NCBI GenBank assembly: GCA_019843655.1
Contig: JACDQD010000006.1
Location: 2,782,034 to 2,846,033 of the forward strand
DNA length: 64,000 nt
DNA from: Lethocerus indicus
Taxonomy: Eukaryota > Arthropoda > Insecta > Hemiptera > Belostomatidae
Direction of reading: 5' to 3'
Shown here piece by piece: positions 34,240-48,800 of this stretch (its first letter is position 1; the number at the start of each line of letters is the position of its first letter). A program made the position numbers and the translations under genes. Under the pieces are notes generated by a model. It saw nothing but the letters and a program-made list of their open reading frames with translations, was not told the DNA's origin and did no database searches.

Positions 34240-36801
34240 ATAAAATAAAACGTGAGTATACGGGATTATGTTAAAAAAAACATAAGTCGACTGTCCAAGC
34301 AGGATCCTCCTAGACCCCAGACACGTCTGTATGCAGTTTTGAAATCTCAACGAAATTCGACCTAGCCATAGTCAATTTTTAGAGTATTGGAACTTTCCTT
34401 TAGGCGAATGAGAGAAAAAACGAAACAATTTTGAAATAATAACAAAAAAATAATAGAAGTCGAGAGTTCATAAACGGGTTAAAGGTTAATTTGGCATTTT
34501 GTTGGCTAGCAGATCTGGGAATCACAGCGGCCGTCCAACTGTTCTGAGAAACGGGCCTAAATATGGACAACGCGTCTTGTATTTATTTATTGCACAAAAT
34601 CCGAACAAACTGCTGATAACTCGGCCAGTCCAATTCCTTATTTATGTAACTGATATAATTTATTATTTAAAAAAAAAGAAGAAGAAGAAGAAGGAAGAGA
34701 ATGTATAGTTTCGAGATTTGTCCCGGCAAGGGAAAACGTTTGCCCGGACTTGTATTTTATTTTGGTATACGTAATTAAATGTTAAGTGAGTAGAGAAATA
34801 AACTTTTTTTTATACGAAGTGTTTAAAGTCTGTGCTTTCTTTTGATATTTTTTTACCTTCTTGTTCAAATTAATAGATAACATTATCGATATAAGTCGCC
34901 GGAAAAAACGCAATTGGGGCAACGTGCAGTGTTATGTAGGTATTGCACGGTGAAAAGCGCTGCTTCCTCGGTCGGAATGTTTCTATTTGCGCAGATAATG
35001 TCCATCGAACAAATTCCAGAACTTAACGGATCAAGCATGATATTTTTCATGTCGAAAGTTGTATATATACATTTCTTTGCGCCCCTATGTACAATATATA
35101 TAGTAGAGTTTGCCATTTCGTGGCCGACGCCGGACATAAAATTAATTCGCACGTTCCGATAGTAACGATCGAGAAACGTTTTGCTGTTACAGATAGAACC
35201 GGCGTTCAAATTCTGGCGGTGGACCGTACCAATTTCAACTGATTAAACGAGAGGATCAATTTAATCCAGGTATAACTACTGGAGAACATGTTTTTATTTT
35301 CTATTTTCCGTCGGTCTTTTGAAAGTCTCGAGCTTCTGAAGTCGACTGCGAAGAAGAACGCATTCAACGAAATTGGGCAGTTCAACTTCCAGTCGAGGTC
35401 GAACATTCAAACGGACGATTGAATGAGCTCGAGACAAAGTCTCCTGCAAATTCAAAAGTAGTTTTCAGAACGATTTTTTCAACGATCGTGGAAATTACCG
35501 CCAATTTTTCGGGGGCGACTGACTGTAGATTTTCTCATCGGGGGAGATAATGGACCTCGTGTTTTTTTCGGTCGGGCCAAATGACCTCATCTCTATTCAA
35601 TACGGAGAACGGGAGCGAGAAAATAAAGGCCTCGTCCTTTACGGCGGGGACAGAAATTTACAAGCAAAACAGTAACATTTAGGCTACTGTTTCACACGGC
35701 GTTGAACACCGTCGAACGGCGGCATCGGCGAAAATAATATTCGCAAGTATAATCGGAATTTGCATTCCGTCTCCGGCATTGGGCAATATCGGCCGCTGTT
35801 GCGTCATTGCCCTCACAACTGCCCCCCGCTGACACTGATTATCAAAAGGACGAAGGTTTTTCAACAGCTAGGCCTGAACAAAAAAAAAACGCGATGATAA
35901 TTTCGTAGAATCATTTCAGAGATACTCCTCAACTGTACGCAATTCGTACTACAGTCAGCGGTACTATGGAAAGTGCGAAATTGCGAAAAATACATTCTCA
36001 TTTCGATAAATTGGATTTATAAGAAATTCTTAAACAACAAATATCTCTAGGGATATTAAAAATCGCGTATATTTATGGGTGAACGGCCGGAAACCGCCAG
36101 AACTCCTCTCATCAGTCAGTCAATAAATACGAAGCCCCTGTAACGTTCGATCACGACTTTGTTGGCTGTGATTATTTTGAAAATTGTATATAAATTATTT
36201 TCGGCGAGAAAGAGATTACAATTTTTCAAAAAAAAAACAGAACAAATATTATTCAGTGAATGGTACATGGTCAAATCTAATCACGAGAAGCCGGTAGAGG
36301 ACACCGATGGGCTCGAAGGACCTATCCCTCTCCTGAGAAGGGATCAATTCTGTATATGGGTATATAGTCGATATTTCGTATAGAAATTTCTTTTTAAACA
36401 ATCTGATCTTTATGTCTGCCGTTAACAACTGACCGATTATTGGAATAATCGGTCTCCCATAGTTTCTGTTTTTCGGTTCGGGGCATTTCGAAATAAAAAA
36501 TTAAACAGAACTATGGCCTTTCACTCACATCGTTCACATAAGTTCCGCGATCCTGTGAATTTTTAAATGTCAAAGAAATCCCAAATTGTTTCAAACGTCT
36601 AAATTCCACCCGACCCATTCGTGGTTAAATAAAATCGCCGGCGAAGATTGAATGCATTTTTTTCGGTTTATTTTTGTTCAAGCATCGGGCCGAAATTGAC
36701 GTCGAAGTTATATACGAATTGAAAATTCGAGGTGCAAAATTGATTTGGATAAAAAAAGTTAAAAAGCAGCGTGATATTGAGTGGGATACCGTACAGGAAG
36801 T
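34240..36801. other. Intergenic stretch between the carrier and the KLHL10-like gene
   Basis: No exon seen. The KLHL10-like promoter and 5' UTR should lie near 36500-36800. A 22-bp near-perfect palindrome (ACCGATTATT, GG, AATAATCGGT) sits at 36432-36453, about 350 bp before the start codon. Confidence 0.4.
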
Positions 36802-39800
36802 ATGCCAGATAATAAAGGTGAGTTTTTGGTTTTAATAATATACGATCGGGCTAGTACGTTATCAACAAACTGTATATAGTCATTGTATACTGGGGGACAA
36901 TATATCCCACGAGGTAAAGAGGAGATATACCGGTTAATTTAAACACCCGTTAAAGTTAGAATAGTAGATTAATCATATCTCCTATTCGTGTACTGTCCTT
37001 CACTGAATAAATCGCGGGTGAAAACCCTTCTGGATTAATTTTTTTACGCCTCAGGGGACAACAAGAAGTTGGTAGACATGAAGTCCGAGACGGTAGAGAA
37101 GTCTGTCAGCCAACACACCATGATCTCGTTGCACGAGCTGCGCGAGAAGCACATGCTGTGCGACGCCGTGATCAGGCTGGAGGACGGTACCTCGTTCCCG
37201 GTACACAGGGCCATCCTGTCGGCCTGTAGCATGTACTTCAGGTATGCCCGAGTCGTATTCTGTATACAACGGTGATGATGGTGCTAGGGGTTTTATTTTA
37301 CCTGTTTCTGCCCGGAGGTCTCTTTTCACGACGACTCTCCACTCTTCGGAGCAGACGGACGTCCTGCTGCCCGGCGTGAGGGCGGACGTGATGGCCCCGC
37401 TCCTGGAGTACGCCTACCTCAGGCGCCTGGAGCTCAGCCCCCAGAACGTCGCCGCTCTTCTCGCCACAGCCGACTACCTGTCCATACTGGGAGTTGTGGA
37501 ACTGTGCACCGAATACCTCAAGGCCAACCTCAGGCCTGAAAACTGTATCGGAGTTCTTTTGTACGCCAGGTACGTACAAACAGCAGGCTCGCTACATCGG
37601 GCTCTATATAGATACGTGGAACTCCCATACCCGACTGAAAAGAATAGACCTAAACCGTAAATTTGAACTCCTAAGACCTCTTTTGAAAATGGCATCAAAA
37701 CTTACAATAGACAACAAACTGACAATACACAAATCCATATTAAAACCGACATGGACTTACGGAATAGAGCTATGGGGTTCCGCCAAGAAATCCAACATCG
37801 CCCGCATCCTGAGATTCCAGTCAAAAGTCCTTCGTACCATCCTTACGCTCCCCGGTATGTTTCTAACCACACAATCCACCATGACCCCAACATACCGACA
37901 TTCGACGAAGTCACAAAATTCGCCTTCACAAGTTCGCGAAGGTCCACTCCCCGCCTTTCTCCTCATCCTAATCCACTCGTTCAGTCCCTTTCCTCTCTCA
38001 TCCATCGCTTCGGCTTAAACGCCACTGGCCTAGAGATGCCGTAAACTGCTCATGTGACAAAAGTGCCATCATCGGGTGGTCCCTTTTATCGAGACATTCA
38101 CGCGGAAAAAACAAAACATTCAACATTTGTACCAATAACTGTATGTAGTTGATTGTACAAGGAAAACAAAGGTTAAAAAAAGGTACGTACAACGCCGCAA
38201 GCGTAACTGTCATTATAAAGAATATTATATCAGATTATTACATCAGGCTGTCCGAATCGGAACAAAAAACGAATTAACAGGCCGGCATATCAAAAAGAAC
38301 CTTATATTGTCGTTGATCTGCGTTCATTAATAATGTTGTTTCCTGTGTGTTTATCGATTCTTTTTTCTGGCTAATTTTGAACTCATTTCTATTAATGTAT
38401 ATCATGTACTACTAAACTCGTTAAATATGTATTTCATAATATTAAATGGAAAGTAAACAGATGAATTAACGAGGTAGTTAAATGTGATATTATAGCGTTC
38501 AATATTTTGGTAATAATTGAACGTCATTAGGCATATGGTAGGCTTGCGAATATATTAGAAAGGGTTAATCTTTTTATTGGTAGTGGATGATAATCGACCA
38601 AACGGTTTACCTTTGTTATTCGTATTTATGTAAAAATCCGCTTTTCTTCGTGTGGAAAACTTCGTGTGGTAATCGTGTCGCAAATCGCAAGCATCTCACA
38701 CGTCGAGCGTGTTTTTTCCTTCTTTATTCCGACTTCCAATCCGTTATCGGTGGGTTTCTGGGAAACTTAAATTGGGGCCGAATAGGGAAAAACTCAGCAC
38801 GCGTGCCAGGTCCGACAATTGACCCTGAAACAGGAGCATTTTGCAGAATGTATCCCTGGAGTCGGCATTCTCTAAGATCGCGTTCTCCTAATATTCACTA
38901 TGCTCAATGCGCTCTGGGTGAATATAGATATAGTCAGAGTTAACAGTATCTGAGAACGGCAGGTAATCCATCCTGAACAAAACTAGAAACTAGGGCTCAA
39001 ACAAGCTAACTATAATAAAGGGGCTGTAATAAAACAATGGTGTAAAAACTAGGTCGAACAAAAAAAATATTAAATGGACAAGTAATAATAAGAACTGAAC
39101 AAAGTGAATTTTATGAAAATGAAGGCAAAGTGAAAGAGAGACTAAACTATTAAGCAAATCAAAGCTGTATTACTCTTTGAACATCGTCCTTGGCGACGAT
39201 GCGATGGTTCATGCTGGTCTCATAATTCCATCCGCTTCCTTTATATTAGCCATATTACATATTAAAGGGCCCCCTTCATTTGGGAGATTACGTTCAGCCG
39301 GCTGGGAATCAGACATTCGGAAGGGAGTTTGAGGAATTCGAATACGATGAATTTGGATGAACGGTCCCGATGTGGAGGAGGAGGATGAGGAGGAAGTCCC
39401 CCATTAACGCGTGTTGACTTATTGGAGTGCATGTAGGCGTTAAGACCCGTCTCATCGGCCCGATTTCCCCCTTTCTTCCGGTTGAATGCCTCAAAACTCC
39501 ATGGATCCTATTAAAGCGAAACCCGTCACGAATCAACGGAAAATAATAAATACAACAAACTACAAAGTTACGGAAAAAAGAGGACCAGCTCAAGAGTCCG
39601 AATTGCGATAGAAGGAATATTCGATTAGAATTCCGTCCGGTAGCTACACTTTTTTTAACCTTGATTTTATAGGTGCACACATTTTGCAGTGAAAGACCAC
39701 TTTTTTGTCCCGATTTTGCTGGGAAAAACCTCTTAATTGTTTTTCTTTCGGCGCTTGGCGCAGGGACCATTTCTGCAAGAGCCTGGAGGAGGAGGCCTTG

Positions 39801-42800
39801 ATGTACGCGATGAGGAATTTCGTTCAGGTGTCACAGAGGAGCCAGGAGATACTCTATCTGTCGGCGGAAGAGGTCTGTTCGCTGGTCGGCTCCGAACTGC
39901 TGAACGTCAAGAACGAGGAGCTCGTCTGGGAATTCGTCCTGAAGTGGATCGACCACGACCCCGAGGCCAGGAGGAGGCACCTTGTCACGCTGGTCAGGCA
40001 GATACGGCTCGGTCTCATGGACACACAATTCTTCTTGGAGAAGGTCAGTCGGTCTTCGTTTTCCATGTTCGGATCATCCGTTGACTGCTCGCCACATCTT
40101 CAGTAGCGGCACGTCGGATGCTTGCGGGCCATCCCGTCTGCACTTGTGTCTAATGGCAGTGCAAACGGGATAAGGCTAGACGCAGGACACCGCTACTGAA
40201 GGTGGCGAGCAGCCGAAACCGGTCCAGCGAAAGAACATACCACCGAGAGGGGACAGAAATTCCAACCCTTCGCAGACCACAAAACAGGTATTCTAAAATA
40301 TTACAACCCTCAAGATTCTATGTCGTCGGGCAGTACGATGCTTTAATAAAATTCGTCTATTATAATTTATATATGTTACGGTGAAACACCGAAATCTGGA
40401 GAATGTCGACTTTCACCGGTGATTGTCAACATTCAGATAGTCGCTTGGTGTATGTCCGAAATATTTGCTAAATATCCTTATTTCTGACTTACACCGGTAA
40501 ATGTCGACATTCACCATGCACTAATGGTGAATGTTGAACATGTCGGAGATTTATATTTTCTTCTCCTAATTCAGTCGCTATAAAACGTCACAAGGGCGAC
40601 GTAACTTTTTCGCCTCTCTTTCTGAAAGGAATGACCAAGAATTTAAAATACACAGTACATTCTACATGAGAAAAGAAAATAATAGTAATAAAAAAATTAC
40701 TTATGTGAACTTAAAAAATTAAGAAAACTTTGCTGGCGTTTTCGAAGCTTCCATAAGACTGACAAAGCTGATCCTACAGAACAAAGGATTTGGCGGGAGA
40801 GAGCCAGTTGCTTGTTTTTTTACTCTTCAGTTTTGGGCCTCCACCAGAGCATATCTCTGGTTTGTCGACATACACCGGTGAGGCTCCGAATGTACAAGAA
40901 TCTAATGAAATATTCCATCTTTCACCGACATATTTGGTATATGTTGAAATTCACCGGTGAAAGTCGACATTCTCCAATATCGGTCATTCACGGTAAAATA
41001 TCGACTGAATTACGAAGAAGAAAATATAAATCTCCGACATGTTCGATATTCACCATTAGTGCATGGTGAATGTCGACATTTACCGGTGTAAGTCAGAAAT
41101 AAGGGTATTTATCAAATATTTCGGACATACACCGAGCGACTATCTGAATGTTGACAATCACCGGTGAAATTCGACATTCTCCAGATTTCGGTCTTTCGCG
41201 GTAAGATATAGACCGCACAGGAGTTTGATGAGGGGTAATTAATTTCTGGGTGTACAGGTTAAAGACCACCCGTACATCGTGGGCAACGACTCGTGCCGGC
41301 CGATAATCATCGAGACGCTGAAGTTCCTCTACGACCTGGAGATGATAACGATGAGGGACGGGGAGGTGACCACTCCTGAGATAGCCAGGCCCAGGGTGCC
41401 GCACGAGATCCTCTTCGCGATAGGCGGCTGGAGCGGAGGAAGCCCCACTAATTTCATCGAGACGTACGACACGCGGGCCGACAGATGGGTCAAAGTGAGT
41501 CAGCGGACAACAAACCGCCTATTACCAACGGAGGAGCTCAATAGCCTTATATCACTATACTTAACCTTTTTTTAACTGTTTTATTTTTGCACAATCAACC
41601 TACGCAATTGATACATGTATTTATTTCGGCGTGTTAGTCGCGACAAAGAAACCACCCAATGATGGCGCTTTTGACACGTTTTAACATGTGAGGTGATCTC
41701 TGGGCCAGTGGCGTTTAAGCCGTCGTGGTGGGGATAGTGGATGGGTAAAGAAGAAAGGGACTGAACGAGTGGGTTTGGATGTGGGAGAGGCTGGAGTGGA
41801 ATTTAAGGAAGCGTGATTTTGCGACTTCGTCGACTGTCGGTATGTTGAGGTCATTATGGATTGTTCGGTTAGAAACATACCGGGGAGCATTAAGGGTGGT
41901 AAGAAGGACTTTTGATTGGAATCTCTGGATGCGGGCGATGTTGGATTTCTTAGCGGAACCCCATAGCTCTATTCCGTAAGTCCATATCGGTTTTAAAACG
42001 GTTTTGTATATTGTAAGTTTGTTGTCTACTGTCAGTTTTGATGTCTTTTTCAATAGAGGTTTCAGCAGTCCAAATTTGCGGTTAAGGTCTGTTATTTTGA
42101 GACGCGTATGGGGGTTCCACGTGAGTCTCTTGTCTATGTAGAGTCCCAGGTAGGGAGCCTGCTGTTGGGTGGGAATAGGAGCATTGTTGAACTGAACAGG
42201 AGGGCAAGGCTGTCGCCGTAGTGTGAAGGTGACGTGAGTAGACTTAGAGCTATTCACCTTCACCCTCCACAGTTTGCACCAGGACTGGATGTTGGAAAGG
42301 TGCTCTTGAGTTTGCTAGTTATAGTTGAGGGATTTTTGTCCGATGTGAGGATACAAGTGTCGTCAGCGAATGTGGCGAGCATACATAACCTGAATTGTCA
42401 TTAGATTAGTTGGCCGGGGTTGACCCGCCCGTTATTCCGGAAACCACCCTGGAGCGGGGTCCTCTTGGGGGTCCGACTGAGACGGAAGCGGGCGACACCC
42501 AAGTGGGCCCCCCATTCAATTGAATATTTACCGGGGACGTTTACGGGGAAGTCCCGGTAAGGTAGGAAGTCTACCAGGGGCGTTCCGGGTATATATTACC
42601 ATACCGGAGTATAACGGAACGCTACTGGGCGTGAGGAGAGTGCCTGGACACTCGGGGGACGTTTACGGGGAAGTCTGGTTATATTGGGGGTCACAGGGAG
42701 TGTCCTGAATTCGGTCGAATTTTCCTAGAGAACGACAGAGGTCATTTGAAAGTCGTCCCAATGTTTGATTCTCCCGGTCACCTTCAAATGACCTCTGTCG

Positions 42801-45800
42801 TTCTCTAGGAAAATTCGACCGAATTCAGACTTCTCTGTCATTCGCGTTCTCCAGTGCCTTGGCCATCTCCGCGGGCTAGTATCACTCCGTTAAACCAATA
42901 AATAAATATATATATCTTATAAATATATATAAACTTCTTATAAGTTATTATGCTTTGTGTTCTCCGCTACTAGACTGCTGTACTAGCCCTATGCATCCCA
43001 TTTATTTTCTTCTCTCATTACCTTATTATTCCGACGACTCTGTTTAGTTCTGAGAATTTTAACTTGCATTGTACCTTATTATTAACTGTTTCTTATATAC
43101 AATATAAAAAAAATGCATTCACTTTTCTGGGTGGCATTTGTGAAAGTTTCGCTCTCAATACTGCAATATTCTGGAAAATTCCCATTTCTAAAGACCGGGA
43201 GCACATTTTCAATCTTCATCCATTTTTCATCCGATCTTGTTTCCCTTCAGTTCTCTTTCAACAGCGTTTATTTTAAGTTTTGTACTATATTAATTATTTA
43301 ATTGCGAGCCGCCTACGGAGATCAACAAATCTGATTAGCCTAAAATTAGGGCTACCGGCGACCCACCCGCGAGTACAGACAAGGTTGAATCCAACCAATT
43401 TCGTTTTCAAAGCAGAGTTTAATCGACGTGAAATATCATTAAAAGTATAAAAGTCATCGAATAATTATCGGTCCGGTGACGTCACTGGATGACGTCCGTC
43501 ATTCAAGATCAATTTCTGAAATCTCTGAAATTTCTTTCTCCGTCTTTGAAATTAAGAAGCCACACTCTGGAGTCAAATATTAAGAAGGGGTTTCCTCTTA
43601 ACAAGTTTTACTGGATTAGAAGTTTCGACAGTAAGCTTTAATAATTTTTCATCTTGCGTCATAAAATTAAGTTGATGACGGGTAAATGACGCCATGGAAT
43701 CTTTATTAATTCGCTTTTCCTTTTCCTAGACACACACAAGTGTACTTCTTAAACATATTAACGCAGATATATCATACTCTCAGGTACAGTACCCAAACTT
43801 CTGTGCAACCTGTCTATATTTCATTTACACTTAGGCACTCGTAAACGCAGAATTGTCACGTCGATGGAGCGTAAATCGCGTAATTTTAGCGTTAATAGAA
43901 TCGGGCGTGAATTTCAGAGTACCAGCCCTTTTCTGGGCCGGTTCTAGTTCATCAAATCCCGAATAATTCCGCTTTCAGTTTTTATTCTGCGGATTCGGCC
44001 ATCCGCTAGAACGGACGATATCGGGCCGTCATTGACCAATGGCTCGAATCATAAAACGGTGGGACGTCCAGACACTCTCTTCGCATAATGCATGAGATTA
44101 CCCGCCACCGGGGTGACGACTAAGGAAATAAGCGAAAAAATAATGTTTATATTAAGATCCAAATTGCAGACGGACCGTGTTCCGTTTCGGTGTTAAACTG
44201 CGTGTAACGAGTTGACGACATGTCCCAAATGTCTCCGTGAGGCCATCAACCCTCTGTTTGTCCCTGCAACCCTGCAAACGTTATTTTTTTTCATCTTGGC
44301 ACTTATAAGTCTCTTCTATCGGTTTCTTTTTGTTTAAATTTACTTTTTTCAGAATGTCTTCATCAGTACTAGTATTACCTAACTGTGATGCCTACGATTC
44401 CCAGCTACGTACCTAATCTTTGCTCCGCTAACTAAATGCGCGTACTCGGCGGTATTTTCGCGTTGCCATTTCCGGGAAGTTGATTTTTTTTTCAATCGAT
44501 TTTTCCAGGTGGAGGAGGTGGACTCGACGGGTCCCAGGGCGTACCACGGGACAGCGGTCATCGGGCACAGCATATACGTCGTCGGCGGCTTCGACGGTAT
44601 GGAATACTTCAACTCCTGCCGATGTTTCGACGCGGTCACCAAGACCTGGAGGGAAATAGCGCCGATGAACACCAGGAGGTACCTACCTAAATAGTCGTAG
44701 AATTTATCGGGACGAAACAAAAAATTTAAGTCGCGTCCTCGAAATTCGGCATTCCAAGAAAATCGCATTGGACTTACGACACTGGTTCGCAGTATTTTTT
44801 TAACGCCTCGTGGTTTTTCTCTGTTCGTGAGGCAGATGTTACGTGAGCGTAACAGTGTTGAACGACATGATTTACGCGTTGGGCGGCTACGACGGCCACC
44901 ACAGGCAAAACACCGCCGAGAGGTACAACCACAAGACCAACCAGTGGTCGATGATTACCCCGATGAACGCCCAAAGAAGCGACGCCAGCGCTACAACTCT
45001 CAATGGTAAACCGGCATTAGATCACTCTTTGTCTTTGTTCTGGAACGTGATAAGAAGTAATAAACTAGCCGCCGGACATTATTTAACCGCAAAATATTTA
45101 ACCTGGACCAGGGTTCGAATTTTCCACGTTCTACAAACGTAAATCATTGCATCCTCCGCAGGATGCCACATGTAAAAGTTTACAGGCCGAAACATGCGAA
45201 GGATTAAAAGTTCTTAAACTTTCCCAGACAGTCGAGCCGAGAGCTTATATACAACCGAGTGTGGAGCTTTTGTGGCCGGCTCTCGTTGTTTGTGTACCGC
45301 GTTAGTGCGGCCATAAAATCTTTTACGACCCCCGTTTATTATTTTTCCCCTCCTTATCATCAAAGTTTGATGCGGGGACATTATTTATGAAAGTGAAAAA
45401 TCCTCATTCGGCGCCCTTTACGGAATAACACTCGTGCGCGAGCGAGCGACACCTCTTGGAGGGAAACGATCGGATTTTCCGACTTTGAGAACGAATTTTA
45501 TTTCCACGCGCTGAATTAAATCGGTTCGAAAGATTCGAGTGGGTGGCAAACGATGACGCGGCCGTTCTGCACTTTATCGAGGCGCGGTGATTGTTTACTG
45601 TCATAAAACGTAGTGTACGGAGCCGGGCGGTAGTGTTCTCAATCGGTATATTGAAAACAACAACCCCTTCATCAATGACACAGATAACCAAATCCTCCGG
45701 ATCAAGGGAGGATCAGCGTATCCTGTTTGATTATAAAAGTCAGGGTGTACTATACCGGACGATAACGGCCGGTCGGAAGTGTTGCCGTCGAGAGCAAAGA

Positions 45801-48800
45801 GCTGTTTTTTTGTTTTACTATATTAAAATTAAGCTCACGCTCGTATAAATTTTCCTCACGGCCGTTTCCACGCAAAGAAAAGTATTCCGCTGGGCCAAAC
45901 ACGAATTCGAGGAATAAAATCACTTCCCACTTTAATCAAAAGAACAACTATCTCTCTTCGAGAAGCCTCGCATGGCAGAGGGTTATGAAATATATAGGGT
46001 GACCCAAAATTAACGCAAGATTTGAATTTGCCACCATTCTTGCAGTAAAGTTGGCAACCCCATTTAAAAAACCATTTGACAGCCGACAGTTTAAGGTTAG
46101 TACAAATGGAGCGTTACACGATAGAACAACCTGTTTTCATTGTTGAACAATATTTAAAAAATAATGAAAGTTTGGCAGCCACAGTTCGATTCAAATCTTG
46201 CGTTAATTTTGGGTTATATATCACTTTCACGAAAGAATTTTTCAATTGCGCCACACTCATGCCTCTTATCACTTATTCGAATTTCATTAAATTTCCTCTT
46301 TCTCAGGCAAGATATATATAACTGGTGGTTTCAACGGCCAAGAGTGTATGAACACGGCCGAGGTCTACGACCCAGAGACCAACCAGTGGTCGATGATAGC
46401 ACCCATGCGCTCCAGGAGAAGTGGTGTCTCCTGCGTAGGCTATCATGGTTTCGTTTACGTCATAGGTAATATATACCAAAAAAAAAATAAATATAAAGCT
46501 TTAAAATAACACTCAATTTTCTTATAAACAAGTATCAGAATTCGAGATGACCGGTTTCTCGATATAAACTGCCTTCCAACTGAGGCGGATCGAATAAATG
46601 CCCCTCTGAAAGGGATTTCAACTCTTTAAAAAGGTTCGGCCCGGCCTTAATTATAAATTAATTTTCCCCAAGTCTCCTCTCGGGCGGAAAAGCTCTCGGT
46701 TAAATTCCACTCTTGCCACCATCAGAAGACGGGAAAAACTGTTCTTTTATACTATAAATTATTCATTTTTATTATAAAATATTCTCTCTGTACTCCTGGA
46801 TATGTGCTCAGAAACTTTGGCGGGGCAAAATATCTCTTTACTTACCGCTCCTTTCCTGTCATTCATGAATAAAATCCCGCCGCTGTCTTGTAGTCCGAGT
46901 CTTTACTCTCGTTCTCTACACTCCAACAATCCGGGAAACTTTATTTCCTCTTAAAGTCGAGCTAAAACTCCTTTAAGTTAAGCTTCTAAAGTCCCGAGAT
47001 TGTTGACATTTGCGTAGGAGCGACAGTTTAAGTGGACAGTTCTGTATTTATAACAGCCGTACAGTCTTTTCAAGTCAACGCCAGTATTTGCCAGTAATTT
47101 CGGTAGATTTAAAGGAAGATTCCTCAATAAATTGGTAAGGTACTGTGATCTACTTTCTTAATCTGTTCAGTGGCACCTCAGACCCCAATTAAAATTTTTT
47201 TTTATAGTAATGAAACTAATTTCGCAGGCGGTTTCAACGGCGTTTCGAGAATGTGCAGCGGGGAAAAGTACAACCCGTCTTCTAACAACTGGAGCCCAAT
47301 ACCCGACATGTACAATCCGAGGAGCAATTTCGCAATCGAAGTCATCGACGATATGATATTCACTATCGGCGGTTTCAACGGGGTGACGACGATCTACCAC
47401 GTCGAGTGCTACGACGACAAACCCAACGAATGGTACCGATTACAGAATCTGTAGATATTTTCGGACCCATCCGAACGCCCCGGTAACAGCAGTGCTTACC
47501 GGGATTCTACATCGGGGACAACACTATTTGACTGTTTTCGCTACGGACGCATTTCTAAACTGGGTCACATTCATCCACTTCCTGCATACAGGGTGGAGAA
47601 ATATTATACGCACGGGAGAAAAAAATCCCCCAATTTGAGATATTTCTCAATAACAAATTACGTTTAGGGATAAAAACGATTTGGCGATTTCCGGTACCAT
47701 AAGGCGGTTGGGCAGTCGGGCCAATTCAAAATCGAATCAATTTCTTCGAAGTTGTTCGCGGCGGCATCTGGCCTTACAGGATTGCAGTACGCTTCCGAAT
47801 CTCAGTTTTTAGAATGGGGCCGCGTTCAATTTGAAAAATAGGAAAAAAGTCGGGAGTTTACCATTTTTCCGAGATGTTTTGTATGTTTGGGGAAGATTTT
47901 TCTTTCGCCAAAACCGCGGGTCGTTTGTGTCCCGGACCGGGTTGGAGGGGGCGGGTTCCATCCTCCAATCTAAAATCAATTTGTTTGTTTTGGAACGAAT
48001 TTTCCGCCCATTCATGTACCGGGCACGCGAAAAAATATGAATGGGCCGAACCGTCGCATTCATAACCGGATTTAATCAAAACTTCCTATCCCAGACTGCC
48101 AAAATCCTTCAGTTTTTAAAGTTGAATTTAAAAAAATTATCAGTTAGTTTTTTCGATCTTCTGCCGGTCTTTTATTAGACCGGTTTGGGCCGCTGGACAT
48201 CTTCAGTATTACTTGACAGTATATGACAGGGGTTGGTCGTGTTTTCTCGTATTTTTACCGCCTCTAGTCCAACGATTACAAATACTGTTCGACGGACGAA
48301 TTCCAATTGTAGATTCAATTTGAATCTTGTATATTCAGTTTCGAGGCTCTAAGCGGGCCCTGGGCTTGGGGCCGGGTACGTGCTAATGCATGTCATTAGC
48401 CGAAGTGCAGTTTCTGCTGCGATCAGCTTACCTTCGGCCGGTGGCCTTCCCGTTCCCTCTCAGCAGATTTTATTTTAGTGGGATAATCCCGAGCTCTAGT
48501 CCCGCAGCAATATCGGAGTGAAGACCTTAATAAGGCTCCCGACTAAAAGGTACAACTAGTAACGTCACTCTTGCCCCCCATCCCCACTCCCCCTCTGTTC
48601 GCCCTAAGGGCGGCAGCGCTGCCAAACTTGTACCCATAACACGATTATTGTACCCATATTTGAATGAATATATGAATTTTCCCCAATTAGAATTTATATC
48701 AACGAGGAGAGATTCGGCAGTTCATCAATGAACAACTGCTTTCCGAAACCCACAGTATGAGCAGGGGAATCGTGAGGTTTTCCCCCTTGTATCTAAAATC

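Noticed and set aside
40376..41204. CRISPR-like or tandem repeat array from the recurring CACCGGTGAA words
   Set aside because: The words are inverted and irregularly spaced, forming two arms of a foldback element in a eukaryotic intron.
47228..47454. KLHL10-like protein ending in exon 9 (RLQNL then stop)
   Set aside because: This would cut the sixth Kelch blade. A good donor after GAATG and an acceptor at 49241 add YEATDMNIYRSALS, which completes the blade.
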